DNA of 64,000 nt. It comes from Oopsacas minuta. Its lineage: Eukaryota > Porifera > Hexactinellida > Lyssacinosida > Leucopsacidae. Below, piece by piece: positions 26,224 to 35,944 of the stretch. The stretch covers positions 310,001-374,000 of the forward strand of contig JAKMXF010000288.1 of NCBI GenBank assembly GCA_024704765.1. Reading direction: 5' to 3'. Position numbers and translations under genes: made by a program. The notes beneath the pieces were generated by a model. It worked only from the letters and a program-made list of their open reading frames with translations, was not told the DNA's origin and searched no databases. Numbering within the stretch: the first letter of the stretch is position 1; each line of letters starts with the position of its first letter.

Positions 26224-29200
26224 CTAATTAGCAAGAGATACATTAGTCTTAACGGTTGCTACTTTAGCACGAGCTTTCAGGCCCTGTACGATCTCATTCT
26301 CCTTCTGGAGGTCTTCTGTCTCGTCTGCTTCTTTCGCCTCCTGGATCAAGGCCTCGAGGACTTGTCGCTTCTTGCTAGGGTCCATTCTAGCGTATAGACC
26401 CATTAAAGCTTCATCAGATAGCTGTCCTATATGTAATCAGATTAATTAATGGGAGCGTATTGTTACTCCCAAGGGTGTTGTCGAAACCAACATCCACTGT
26501 ATTTGTTACTATTTCAACTAACAAACAATTTCCAAGATATACAGATATCCTTACCTACATCGAAACCTTCCAGAGTTTGTCCTGTACTAATAGGTCGACG
26601 CTCCTTAGGCTCAGTATCAGAGAAAATAACAAACTTTCCCTTCCCACTTCTCTCCTTCAATTGTTCCTCTGTTAATTCCTTCTCTAGACGAACCTCTGCT
26701 TGAGAGATTTCTCCAACGAATGAGGTCCGTTGGGTCAGGATAATAGGCTCTTGGTGTTGCTAATAATAGATTATTCCACATAAGCACTTTTTGGTATATT
26801 TCTGCATATTTTCAAGTGAACACATGAATATCGTAAATCAAGGGAAATACGTTAGTAACTATGTCCGCTATAATATTATACAGCAGTATGCATCGCTTAT
26901 GAGAACAGACAGGATATAAGCACCGTCCTCTGGAAAACTGTCCTCGCATATTCCTGTATATTTATACCGGTTATAAGAACTTGTATTGCTACTCCCAAGG
27001 ATGTTCTTATAACCGATAAGCACTGTATTCCATATTTATACACATACCTTTCCTTTCTTTGGCTCATAAGGAGATATCTCCTCACTAATAGGTAGGAGAG
27101 GGTGCTCATTTAGATCCACCTGTGAACTGTGAACACTGTCCTCACTATCCTCAGGGGTCATGGTGCCGTCATCTGACGGGGAGGACGGCTCCTCAAGGTA
27201 ATCAGAGATACCTGGGATACCCTCTCCGTGCTTTTTCTTCAGGTTCCTGCTAAGCTCACGCCGTGATGAGGCTGGGCCAGTTTCTGTCGGGAACTATAGG
27301 CATAGAGGAGTAAATATAAATAACAAACAGGCAAATACATATGCAGACGAGTAAACTAACAAACAAATAAACAGACAAACAGACAGACAGACTAATAGAG
27401 GCAATAGCAACAAACAAACCCAATGCAGAAACAAACAAACAAACAGACAGACAAGTTGATAATAAACTATAACTTTTAAACTGTAACTATTCCTAATTAT
27501 TTTATATGTGAATCCTCCTCGGCAGTTAATTTTAACTTTTAATATATGAAATTACTTGTAAAACACTTTCACTTTCATAAATTAATTCATATAATATAGA
27601 GGAGAGGTCTTATGTCATAAAATTGTGCCTCGAGGTATCAGTCCTCTAACTGGGGGCCATGGACCTCTTGGCGGTTAACGGAGGATAGCAGGGGGTCTAT
27701 TAGTCAACTACCAGCTACTTAAGGTGATAAAATTGTCTCCATTGGATCACAAAATTCAAATTTTCAGATACCCTAATATGTTACATAATTAGAATGGCTA
27801 GTAAGCATAGCAACAGTTCATCAGAAGAGGAATGTGATGAATTATCTATTAGACTATTCCTTTGGGATTTTAATCAGTGTGATCCTAAGAAATGTACAGG
27901 TAAAAAGCTGGTGAGGATGAAATTGGCGAAAGAAGTTCCAATCGGACGGAAAATACCCGGACTTGTCTTGTCGCCGCACGCAGAAAAGACCCTTTCACCA
28001 GCTGATAGGGAGCTTGTCACCTCAAAAGGACTCGGTGTTATAGATTGTTCCTGGACACAAATTGATCAACTACCTGCTTCCAAACTTAAGGCTGGGGCGA
28101 ATAGACTACTCCCTTTCCTAGGTAGTAAATAGGGACACAATTGCCATATAAACGGACACTTTTAAGTCGCAGAAAGTGGGCGTTTATTGTAACGGGGTGA
28201 TGGCGGACAACTAAGATAACCATTTTATTGTGTCCAATTTTGCCCAATACACAAAAAGTTCAGAAACAAATACTCAACTATTCTTGGTTCCAGAAGGGTC
28301 GTTGCTTTTCGTATAAACACGATAAAAAATACTAAATATCAACACGCAGGTAATTCCAGTTATATCTAAGCTCAAGAAACCGCGAAAATTCGATCAAATA
28401 TTTGTTACTCTAACGGTTTGGGGACCATATTTGTACAATTACAAACTTTGATATAAGCGGGTATTTCTATATGTCCGTGTTCTATCGTAGTTATAATTTG
28501 GTTGCATTTAGTGGCCGCTAACCCCGTCAAATATGGACAGCAGTGTCGCCTGTCGTGTGTAGAGGCCCTGGCAGCAGCTCTAACAATCCTTGGCCTCAGA
28601 CAAGACGGAGAAATCATATTAGGGAAGTTCAAGTGGGGACACTCGTTCCTATCACTGAATGGAGATCTTTTAAGCAGATATGCATTATGTATAGATGGGG
28701 GTGATGTGATTAAAGTACAGGGTGAGTATTTGAGAGAGGAGGGAAACAAGAAAGGTGTTAAGAAGGGGAAAGGATATGATCAGCTGGAGGATCTAATGCC
28801 CCCGCAGGATAGTGATGATGAATATGATATCTAGTTGTTTATTTACTTGCTTAGTTTCTTTTAGCAATTATTAAATTTTATTCGCATAAATATACTCACT
28901 TCAGGCCACTCTGTCTCACCGACCAAAGGTGTGACAATATGATTATACACATCCAAGTAAAGTAAACTCCGATTAATAGGGTCACATCGGGATCATCCAC
29001 TGGTTACCCGATTAATCGGAGTCTACTTTAGTTAATATCCATAAACCAACACCTCTATTTCTATCTGTTGTATCTGTGTTTCATTTATATCCTTTTTATC
29101 AACAGGTGGACTATGGATTGGTGCAAACTGAGGAATCACATTCTTTAGAATATGTCTGGATTCCCGTCTACTAGGTGTGTCTGCCTCGGCCGGGGGGTCT

Positions 29201-31913
29201 AGTGTTGTCACTGTCTAAACAGCAAAATAGTAAACAAATGTCTGATGGCATAGAAAGGTGTGAAAATATACACGTAAGGAATTTCAATTGTCAGTTGCAA
29301 ATCTAGAGATCACTACGAGTATACATGACAAAATTGGTGTCTGAATCTCTAAAGGTGTGAACAGGAGAGTGAACAACGTATTTGGAAGTTAGGAATGTTG
29401 GCAATAGCATTACTGAACCATGGATAATTTGTATGAAATTTTGAGCCACAATGTGTCGAGAATCGAGGTGTTATCTGAACACACTTGAATATATTTATCA
29501 GATTATCCATGCTCCATTTATTTGTATTTACCTTTTGCCAAGTAAATTGCATTTCATTGAATTGTTTGTTTAACTCGTCGATCTCTTTCTCAAGTTTATC
29601 CAAATCAAAGAAATCGTCTCCCGACAGATCCTGTGAGGTGTAGAGAGAAGGTGTCTTAAGTAGCTCCCCCTGCTGGGACCGGCGCCCGCTACGCTGTGTG
29701 GACGTTTCCTTGGTCTCTTCCTCAAGGACCGAGGGGGTCGATTTCTTCTCGATAGATTCGGTCTCCATGCTTTCTTTACTGGGGATTTCTTGTAAGGTTG
29801 ATAGAGCTTCAGGTGAATCGGGTTGCTGTTCTGATTCAGTTTCTGAATCTTTTGGAGCTTCTCTCTAAATTTGATAATTTACAATAAATACAGTCAATTC
29901 CGCTAATATCGAAGTGTTAATAGTATAAATATGGTTCAAAACCATCAAAGTAACATATATTCCATTGGTCATATCGAAGTAATTATCACGGTCCCTTGAG
30001 CTTAGATATAACAGGAGTTAACTGTAATAAATTCATATCCATGGTCCAGTAACACAAACACAAGGAACATACACTTACCAATTTCTCCTGAACTTGTGTA
30101 GCATACTTCATAGCATCAAATGAGACCCGTGCTGTTCTAACTTCATCTGCCTCCCTGTCCTCGCCTTCCCTGGTCAACGTTACGGGCCCCTCCCCATCAT
30201 CCCTGGTCTCAAGGACAATGTTACTCCCACGTCTCGACCCTCTAGCTGATGGTGCCTTGCTACCAGGCAGCTTTCCTATAAATAGGCGTATAGACTGTAA
30301 TTCTATTGGTTTAGAAATGTATATTTCAACCAATAAAATTGCAGTGTTTATGTACCTAAACTCATAGCCAGTTTTCTGAGGTAAGATTTGACGTCATCAT
30401 TACCAGATTCTAGGCCCAGTATATAAGGAGTAGCTTTATTCAGATCCTCTGCGAATATACTCGCCCCCCTTTCAACCAATAAAGTTAGGCATTCCAGTTC
30501 TCCATTGTCCGCTGCGTCGTGGGCAGGAGTTCCCCCAACTTCGTCTGTTACTTTCACACCTGTGCCACTTGTGTCGTGATCCAAGAGCCACCTCAATGTG
30601 TCGACATGACCCTTGCTGGAAGCGAAGTGGATTGGCGTAGCTCCATCACCTAATAGTATTAAGAGGATTCCCATAGGATTCGTATTAAGACTATTCGTCC
30701 TCAAATTTAGAGAATCATCCTTACAATGTAACCTCCACAAACGAGGAAAGGCTACAGTGCATCGAAACTAACCAGTTTGTCCCAGTATTGCCTCTTTCCC
30801 TTGATGTTCAATCAGATATTTAACCACACGAGTATGTCCATTCTGAGACGCAGCGTGTAACGCCATCATCCCATCCTTAGCCCTCATACCCAGACTACAC
30901 CCTAGAGTACCCACCAGATGTTCTAGAACATTCAATCGTCCCTCTTGTGCTGCGTAGTATACAGGGGTAGTACCGTCGTCTACTGTTAGGTTAGCGAGAC
31001 TTGGGGAGTATTTGAGGAGAACCTTAAATAAGGAGAACTTGGGAACATGTGTTGTAAGAGTTAAATGAAAGTCGCGAAACTAAATGTCAGATCAGTAAAA
31101 ATAGTTTCACGCAATACAATGAATTTAATCCCCCTAGCAACGCAGGTAGGTCTCGGGAATGTATCAACATTCCATTCCTATGTAACCATTTATCACTCTT
31201 ACCTTTAAACAGGCCAAGTGTCCCAGTGCGGCACATATATGCACATCACTTTCCTCAGATTTATTCGGATCACCAAAAGCCGCGGTGCCAAATTCCTCAA
31301 GTAACCATTCCAATATACTCGGATGGTCTCTAAGGATAGCTAACTTCAGAGGTGTGAAACCGAGATTGTCATAAACTGTAGCAGCTTCTATTCTCTTGTT
31401 CAGATCGTAGTTTATTATTAGTTTCAGCATATCTAGGTTCCCTTGGGCTGCTGCTACGTGGCTAGGGGTCTCTCCGTTGTTAGCTCGCTCACAAATTGTC
31501 AGTTCTAAAGAATTGTTTTGACATCATTTATAGAAATACTCGCTTATATCAAAGTGTGAAATAACACAAATATGGCCCCCAAACCGTCAAAGAAATATAT
31601 AGTAGACTCTGCTTAATAGGGCAACATCGTGGCCCCATTAAGCTGACTTTACTGTCCTCTCAAACTTACCCGTATTGGTCAGTATCCACCTAAAAGCTCT
31701 AATTTGATTCTCCCTGGCCGCTAGATGTATCGGCGTAGCACCGTTAGCATCATTCAGTTTGAATAATTTTGGTTTTTGTCTGTTAGCTAACTCCAAGCAA
31801 GGAATATGACCGAGCATAGCTGCTTTATGAGCCTTCATATCAATAGCGTTACATAGCGTACAGAAGGTTTGTTCCTTCCTGTTCTTAGATTTAGGGACGA
31901 TTATCTTCTTCAT
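26224..31913 (-). CDS. Espin-like ankyrin-repeat actin-bundling protein, ten exons
   Basis: Exons, high to low: 31670-31913, 31203-31504, 30773-31022, 30356-30649, 30079-30275, 29532-29864, 29053-29214, 27048-27293, 26555-26759, 26224-26426; joined length 811 residues (human espin 854). Residues 1 to about 390 are ankyrin repeats that follow espin unit by unit: DGTTPVYYAAQEGRLNVLEH, DGMMALHAASQNGH, DGATPIHFASSKGH and GGTPAHDAADNGELECLTLL. A Ser/Pro-rich middle, a coiled stretch (FDLDKLEKEIDELNKQFNEM) and a charged C-terminus (LSDEALMGLYARMDPSKKR) follow; no clear WH2 motif was found. Espins bundle actin in microvilli and stereocilia-type protrusions; a role in sponge microvillar collars is inference. 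TSR3 lies on the other strand in the 27294-29052 intron. Confidence 0.82.
27321..27460. repeat. AAAC/ACAG microsatellite tract
   Basis: Imperfect aaacaaac and cagacagac units in the espin-like gene intron, just upstream of TSR3. Confidence 0.8.
27794..28834 (+). CDS. TSR3: TSR3, 18S rRNA aminocarboxypropyltransferase, two exons
   Basis: Exon 1 27794-28121 and exon 2 28512-28834, joined in phase 1 to give PFLVAANPVKYGQ; 216 residues. Family signatures: N-terminal LFLWDFNQCDPKKCTGKKL, GLVLSPHAEKTLSPADRE, GVIDCSW, then AANPVKYGQQCRLSCVEALA and KFKWGHSFLSLNG. TSR3 transfers the aminocarboxypropyl group of SAM to the hypermodified uridine of 18S rRNA late in 40S maturation. The protein is shorter than human TSR3 (about 312), because it lacks the long C-terminal extension; it still ends in an acidic tail. 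The intron holds a family 1 MITE at about 28355-28490. The whole gene lies antisense in an intron of the espin-like gene. Confidence 0.93.
28355..28490. repeat. Pogo-like MITE family 1 inside the TSR3 intron
   Basis: attccagttatatctaagctcaag, then aacggtttggggaccatatttgtacaatt and an atttctatatgtccgtg end: inverted orientation relative to the model copy, right next to the TSR3 acceptor. Confidence 0.55.
28957..29034. repeat. Short hairpin element with GATTAATCGGAGTCTAC ends
   Basis: aagtaaactccgattaatagg and cccgattaatcggagtctactt are inverted repeats of about 20 bases. Relatives lie at about 31601-31660 and 36108-36176, all in introns. Confidence 0.65.
29891..30024. repeat. Pogo-like MITE family 1, model copy with TA flanks
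   Basis: 134 bases flanked by TA on both sides. Ends cagtcaattccgctaatatcgaa and tagatataacaggagttaactg are imperfect inverted repeats. The core (acaaatatggttcaaaaccatcaaagtaac ... tcacggtcccttgagc) is the one shared by all family 1 copies. Located in an espin-like gene intron. CAGT...ACTG ends with TA flanks suggest a pogo/Tigger or other Tc1/mariner-superfamily origin. Confidence 0.72.
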
Positions 31914-32176
31914 TTGGTGATGATTCCTATGTGGAGGGTGTGTTGCTAGGGAGAGGCGTGTATAGAATATTAAGGGTTACAAATATGATCAATAATTCAT
32001 GTGTGATCGTATAACAATCCATTTTCATCTGATTCCATCGCCCCTATGGTCCCTTTTGGTCCGTTAATGGGTGTTTATTACCATCAATAATATTCCTAAT
32101 TGTAACTATTATTTGCCTATTCACTAAAGAAAAGATGACTAGTAAACATCAACAAACTCATAAACAAATTCTAACT

Positions 32177-32719
32177 CTATTTCCCGGGGAGAATAATCCC
32201 ATCGTACTTGGTCTGGAACCACTTCATTGCCTCGTCTTTCGCGATCCGGTGTTTCCTTCCGACGCGGGACTGACAGCGTTTCCTTTTAGACACGTTGAAT
32301 CCGGCGCGACCCAATACGATAAATATATCCATACCAAATATACCGATACTTGGATCATACTTGATTCCCAAGTCGATATGCTCTTTGATGCCAAACCCAA
32401 AATTGCCCTGATTCGAGAAATTCCCCTGTCTCAATTCGTATTCTTTTACTTTCAGAGCGTTCTCCAGGATCGATTCAGCTTTCGGGCCGCGGACAGTGCA
32501 GTGTACGGCGATCTTCTCGTTACGACGGATGCCAAAGGATCGGACGGTGAATCTTGCTTTTGAATAAACGAGCTTTTTCTGGTCAGAAACAGCTGTAAGG
32601 ACTTTCGACGCTTTTGTTAATCTATCCCCACTCTCTCCAACGCAGATATTAAGACACAACTTGTCAATGAATATCTCACGCATTTTGTTCTCTGTCTTTT
32701 TACGTTTCTCCTCCGCCAT
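32177..32719 (-). CDS. RPL11: RPL11 (uL5), large-subunit ribosomal protein
   Basis: Intronless frame of 180 residues (human 178). Signatures: [68 protein letters not shown] and the C-terminus DGIILPGK. uL5 binds 5S rRNA in the central protuberance of the 60S subunit. Start is the Met of [17 protein letters not shown]. Lies between the espin-like gene and the mucin-like gene on the same strand. An intronless ribosomal protein gene could be a retrocopy, but the coding frame is intact, many neighbours are also intronless, and no poly(A) tract was noticed. Confidence 0.97.
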   Translation of the reverse strand: MAEEKRKKTENKMREIFIDKLCLNICVGESGDRLTKASKVLTAVSDQKKLVYSKARFTVRSFGIRRNEKIAVHCTVRGPKAESILENALKVKEYELRQGNFSNQGNFGFGIKEHIDLGIKYDPSIGIFGMDIFIVLGRAGFNVSKRKRCQSRVGRKHRIAKDEAMKWFQTKYDGIILPGK

Positions 32720-32855
32720 TTTTGTAGTTTAGCTATTTATGATTAATCAGTAATAACAACATATATTATTAGTAAACAAATAACAAACAAATGTTGATAT
32801 AAACAAATAAAACCATGAATTTACACATAAAAATATCTCAAAAGTTCAGAAATAT

Positions 32856-34064
32856 TTACAATTCTATTCCAGAATTCTTAATGTTTGAGTATGCAAATGA
32901 AACGTTAAAACTTCTTCTGCGACGTATTTCTAAAAATAGAATTAAGACAATTACAAACACAAGGATCACTATGACTAGCAAAACCACAAAAATGATTATG
33001 CCAGTTATCGCGCCACTTGACACCTTGTTAGGTAAGGTTGCGCTTATTACAGAGTTATTGGTTCCAATTTGGATGTGTTGTGTAGTTCCAAGTTGATGAG
33101 TTGTTGATGATGCAGTGGATGATATTACCGAACTTTTTCCAGTAACGCTAGTTCCCACGGTTCCGGTAGTTTCCATAGTTCCAGTTGTACCCATGGTTCC
33201 GGTAGTTTCCACGGTTCCTGTAGTTACCATGGTTCCGGTAGTTTCCACGGTTCCTGTAGTTACCATGGTTCCGGTAGTTTCCACGGTTCCTGTAGGTCCC
33301 ACGGTACCGGTAGTTTCCACGGTTCTTGTAGGTCCCACGGTACCAGTAGTTTCCACGGTTCCTGTAGGTCCCACGGTACCGGTAGTTTCCACGGTTCCTG
33401 TAGGTCCCACGGTACCAGTAGTTTCCACGGTTCCGGTAGTTTCCACGGTTCCTGTAGGTCCCACGTTTCCGGTAGTTCCCACGGTTCCGGTTGTTGTCAC
33501 CATAGGCGTTGTAACCATAGGTGTTGTAGTTGCAGTAACACAAAGAGGGTTTTGAGTAGTGCTAGTAGTAGCTCCCTCGCAACCACTCTTATCAATTGGT
33601 ACGTCAGTTTGTGGAATAACAGTATATGTTTTAGTTCCATATGAAACTGTTAACTTGAACTGGATTTTTCTAGCAAACTGTTTCATTCTAACATGACCAG
33701 TAACAGTATAGGTTAAGCCGAGGGGATGAATTTGTTCTTGGAAATTTTTGTTACCAGTAAAATTTCGGTTCAGATCAATATTGGAACCCAAAAACTGTCC
33801 TTTTACTTGTATATTAACAATCACTGGTGTCTCACAGGGGTATATTTGTACGCGGGGTTTAGCTACGGCGCCATAATTACTCGCTTCTGTGGGTGTGTCA
33901 CATTTCAAGATCAGACAATCGGAGGATTTGGTGCAAGTGGCGTGTAAACTGACGGCTATTTTATCCATAGCATCGCATGTACCTTGACAAACCTCAGAGT
34001 AACAACTGGATACAAATAGTAGAGATAGGAATGTTAGGGTCAAGTACATTGTTGTGCTTATCAT
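32856..34064 (-). CDS. Mucin-like type I membrane protein with Thr/Gly/Val tandem repeats
   Basis: Intronless frame of 402 residues, family not recognised. Signal peptide at 1-24 (LTLTFLSLLFVSSCYS), a 150-residue ectodomain with several Cys (CQGTCDAMDK, CTKSSDCLILKC), then a Thr-rich repeat region of alternating GTVETT and GTVGPT hexapeptides, coded by an 18-base minisatellite, a membrane helix near 355-380 (IIIFVVLLVIVILVFVIVLILF) followed by EIRRRR, and a short tail with the Tyr motif FAYSNI. The repeats should be heavily O-glycosylated, making a stalk (inference). Long frames on both strands through the repeat are shadows of the 18-base periodicity. Confidence 0.8.
   Translation of the reverse strand: MISTTMYLTLTFLSLLFVSSCYSEVCQGTCDAMDKIAVSLHATCTKSSDCLILKCDTPTEASNYGAVAKPRVQIYPCETPVIVNIQVKGQFLGSNIDLNRNFTGNKNFQEQIHPLGLTYTVTGHVRMKQFARKIQFKLTVSYGTKTYTVIPQTDVPIDKSGCEGATTSTTQNPLCVTATTTPMVTTPMVTTTGTVGTTGNVGPTGTVETTGTVETTGTVGPTGTVETTGTVGPTGTVETTGTVGPTRTVETTGTVGPTGTVETTGTMVTTGTVETTGTMVTTGTVETTGTMGTTGTMETTGTVGTSVTGKSSVISSTASSTTHQLGTTQHIQIGTNNSVISATLPNKVSSGAITGIIIFVVLLVIVILVFVIVLILFLEIRRRRSFNVSFAYSNIKNSGIEL
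33145..33500. repeat. 18-base coding minisatellite
   Basis: About 18 units of the type gttccggtagtttccacg / gttcctgtaggtcccacg within the mucin-like gene, with variants in an alternating order. The unit length is a multiple of three, so unit-number changes keep the frame; length polymorphism is likely. Confidence 0.9.
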
Positions 34065-34379
34065 AGCTAATTAGTAAACAAATAAACAAATAAACAAATA
34101 AACAAGACATAAATAAGTATTCCTTCCAAATATGGAGTTCTGTATAGACAATATTTTTGAAAAAATCCTCAGTGCCTATGAATTTGAAAATTGAAACTGA
34201 AAGTGAAAGTGGACCCCAAAGCAGCTTCGGGTATACAACTAAGGACAGTTGGGCCCTGGAGGTGTGAACAGGCCCGGTTTATCCGACTATGACTGGTGCC
34301 AACAGTGGGCATAAATTTTCAAAATTACCTGTGCCACAATAATTCGTAACACCGCCTCCAAAATTAATAAAATGATAAA
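34065..34379. other. Spacer between MTRF1L and the mucin-like gene
   Basis: About 315 bases; starts with an aaacaaat microsatellite near 34075-34105 and is otherwise without visible signal. Should contain the promoter of the mucin-like gene. Confidence 0.4.
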
Positions 34380-35602
34380 CTAATCAGAATTAGAATCTAA
34401 CAACTCACTCAACTGTATTTCCCTATTCACATATTTAAGTCTGTTCGTAAACACATCACTAAGCTCCCCTGACAAATACGAACTTACACCTTTTATAGTT
34501 TGTCCGATACGGTGATCAGTTATACGATCGTCAGGGAAATTATATGTACGTATCTTCTCGGATCGGTCCCCGTAACCAACTTGGTTCCTCCGCGTTTCTA
34601 ATCTCTCATTTTTTGTTTTGGAGTTTTTCAAATCGAATAGTTTCGCGCGTAACATGTCCAAAGCTTTTTGTTTGTTTTTGATTTGTGAGCGGTGAATTTG
34701 GCAGGCAACGATAATGCCAGTTGGAATGTGTGTTACTCGTACTGCACTATCTGTCGTGTTTACGTACTGACCGCCGGCTCCTGTAGCTCTTACAGCCTCA
34801 ATACGTAGGTCACTATTGTTGATGACAACCTAGAAAGATTCAGTGTTATAATAAGTAAATCGAATTCAGAAATCCAGAATAAACTGGCATAAACCACTCG
34901 ATGCGGACACATCCAAATCCTACTCACCTCTTCTTCCTTAGGAACAGATAGCACAGCTACTGTGACAGTACTAGTATGTATTCTACCAGCACCACTCGTA
35001 TAAGGAACCCGCTGTACTCTATGCACACCAGCTTCAAATCTCAAATCATCGTAACAAGAATTTCCTTGTAGCCCGAATGAGACACTTTTGAACCCTCCTA
35101 GTTCTGTTTTATTCGATTCAAACTCTTCCAGAATCCATTTACGTCGGTTAGCTAGTTGCGCGTACATTGAGTAGAGGTCACGGGCGAATAAGGAAGCCTC
35201 TGCGCCCCCAGCAGCCGAACGGATCTCAATTATGCATTCATTAGGGAAAGCGTCCAGCACGAGGTCATATAGAATAGCTAGGATATCTGTGTGTAATGCG
35301 TCGATTGTATTTGAGATTGTTTCAGAGTCTTTTTGACCAATTTCTGATAGTTCCGGATTAGTTTGTGTCAGATATTTCAATTCTTGTAATTCCGTTTCGC
35401 AGGTTTGAATTTGAGAATTCAAAAATTTGATTTTTTGTATTTTTATTGATTTTTGAGGGAAATTTGGAATATTTTTAGGATTAATATTTTGTAAGAAGTT
35501 TGTTATTTTATCTCTCGAAGGTGGAGGTGGCGCTGATAATAATGTGGATAAAGGTGTTATGTGTCGCGACTGAAAAGTAGCTAATCTGAATATAACAAGC
35601 AT
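34380..35602 (-). CDS. MTRF1L: MTRF1L-type mitochondrial peptide chain release factor, two exons
   Basis: Exon 1 34928-35602, exon 2 34380-34829, phase-0 intron; 374 residues with the Met at 35602 (human MTRF1L 380). An in-frame Met 19 codons upstream (35659) exists, but the stretch MLVIFRLATFQSRHITPL looks like a mitochondrial presequence, so the downstream Met was chosen. Catalytic GGQ is in RATGAGGQYVNTTDSAV; the PxT-type codon-recognition motif is PYT in RVPYTSGAGRIHTST, three residues as in MTRF1L and bacterial RF1, not the expanded loop of MTRF1. Further signatures are IEIRSAAGGAEASLFA and FPDDRITDHRIG. It ends mitochondrial translation at UAA and UAG. Confidence 0.93.
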
Positions 35603-35944
35603 CTGGATCATAAAAATATAAATAGAATAAAGACCGATTCCACCGTAAAAGGAGGACAATTATTCATATCAAATAGCCCACATTAAGAGGAGTACTTGGA
35701 TGTACAAAACAATTTCAATTATCCAATAGGTTAGCAACCAACATGGACCTAAAATATGTTGTTTTGACAAATAGAGTCCCCAATGCGAGGAGTGACTCAA
35801 AAAGAACTAGAACAACATCCAAGGTCATTACGTCAAAACAGCCGCATATATAGTTACTAATAAATAAACACAAAATTCGTCAAAAAATAAAAGAATAAAC
35901 ACAAGTGTTTGGGTTACCGACATTCCATTATACAATTTGTGTTG

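Noticed and set aside
32177-32719. RPL11 as processed pseudogene
   Set aside because: Frame is complete and conserved through the last residue, no poly(A) tract was noticed, and other genes here are intronless as well.
33115-33555. Long plus-strand frame (and a second minus-strand frame 33148-33543) through the mucin repeat
   Set aside because: An 18-base repeat without stop keeps all frames open; the minus-strand frame with signal peptide and membrane helix is the real one.
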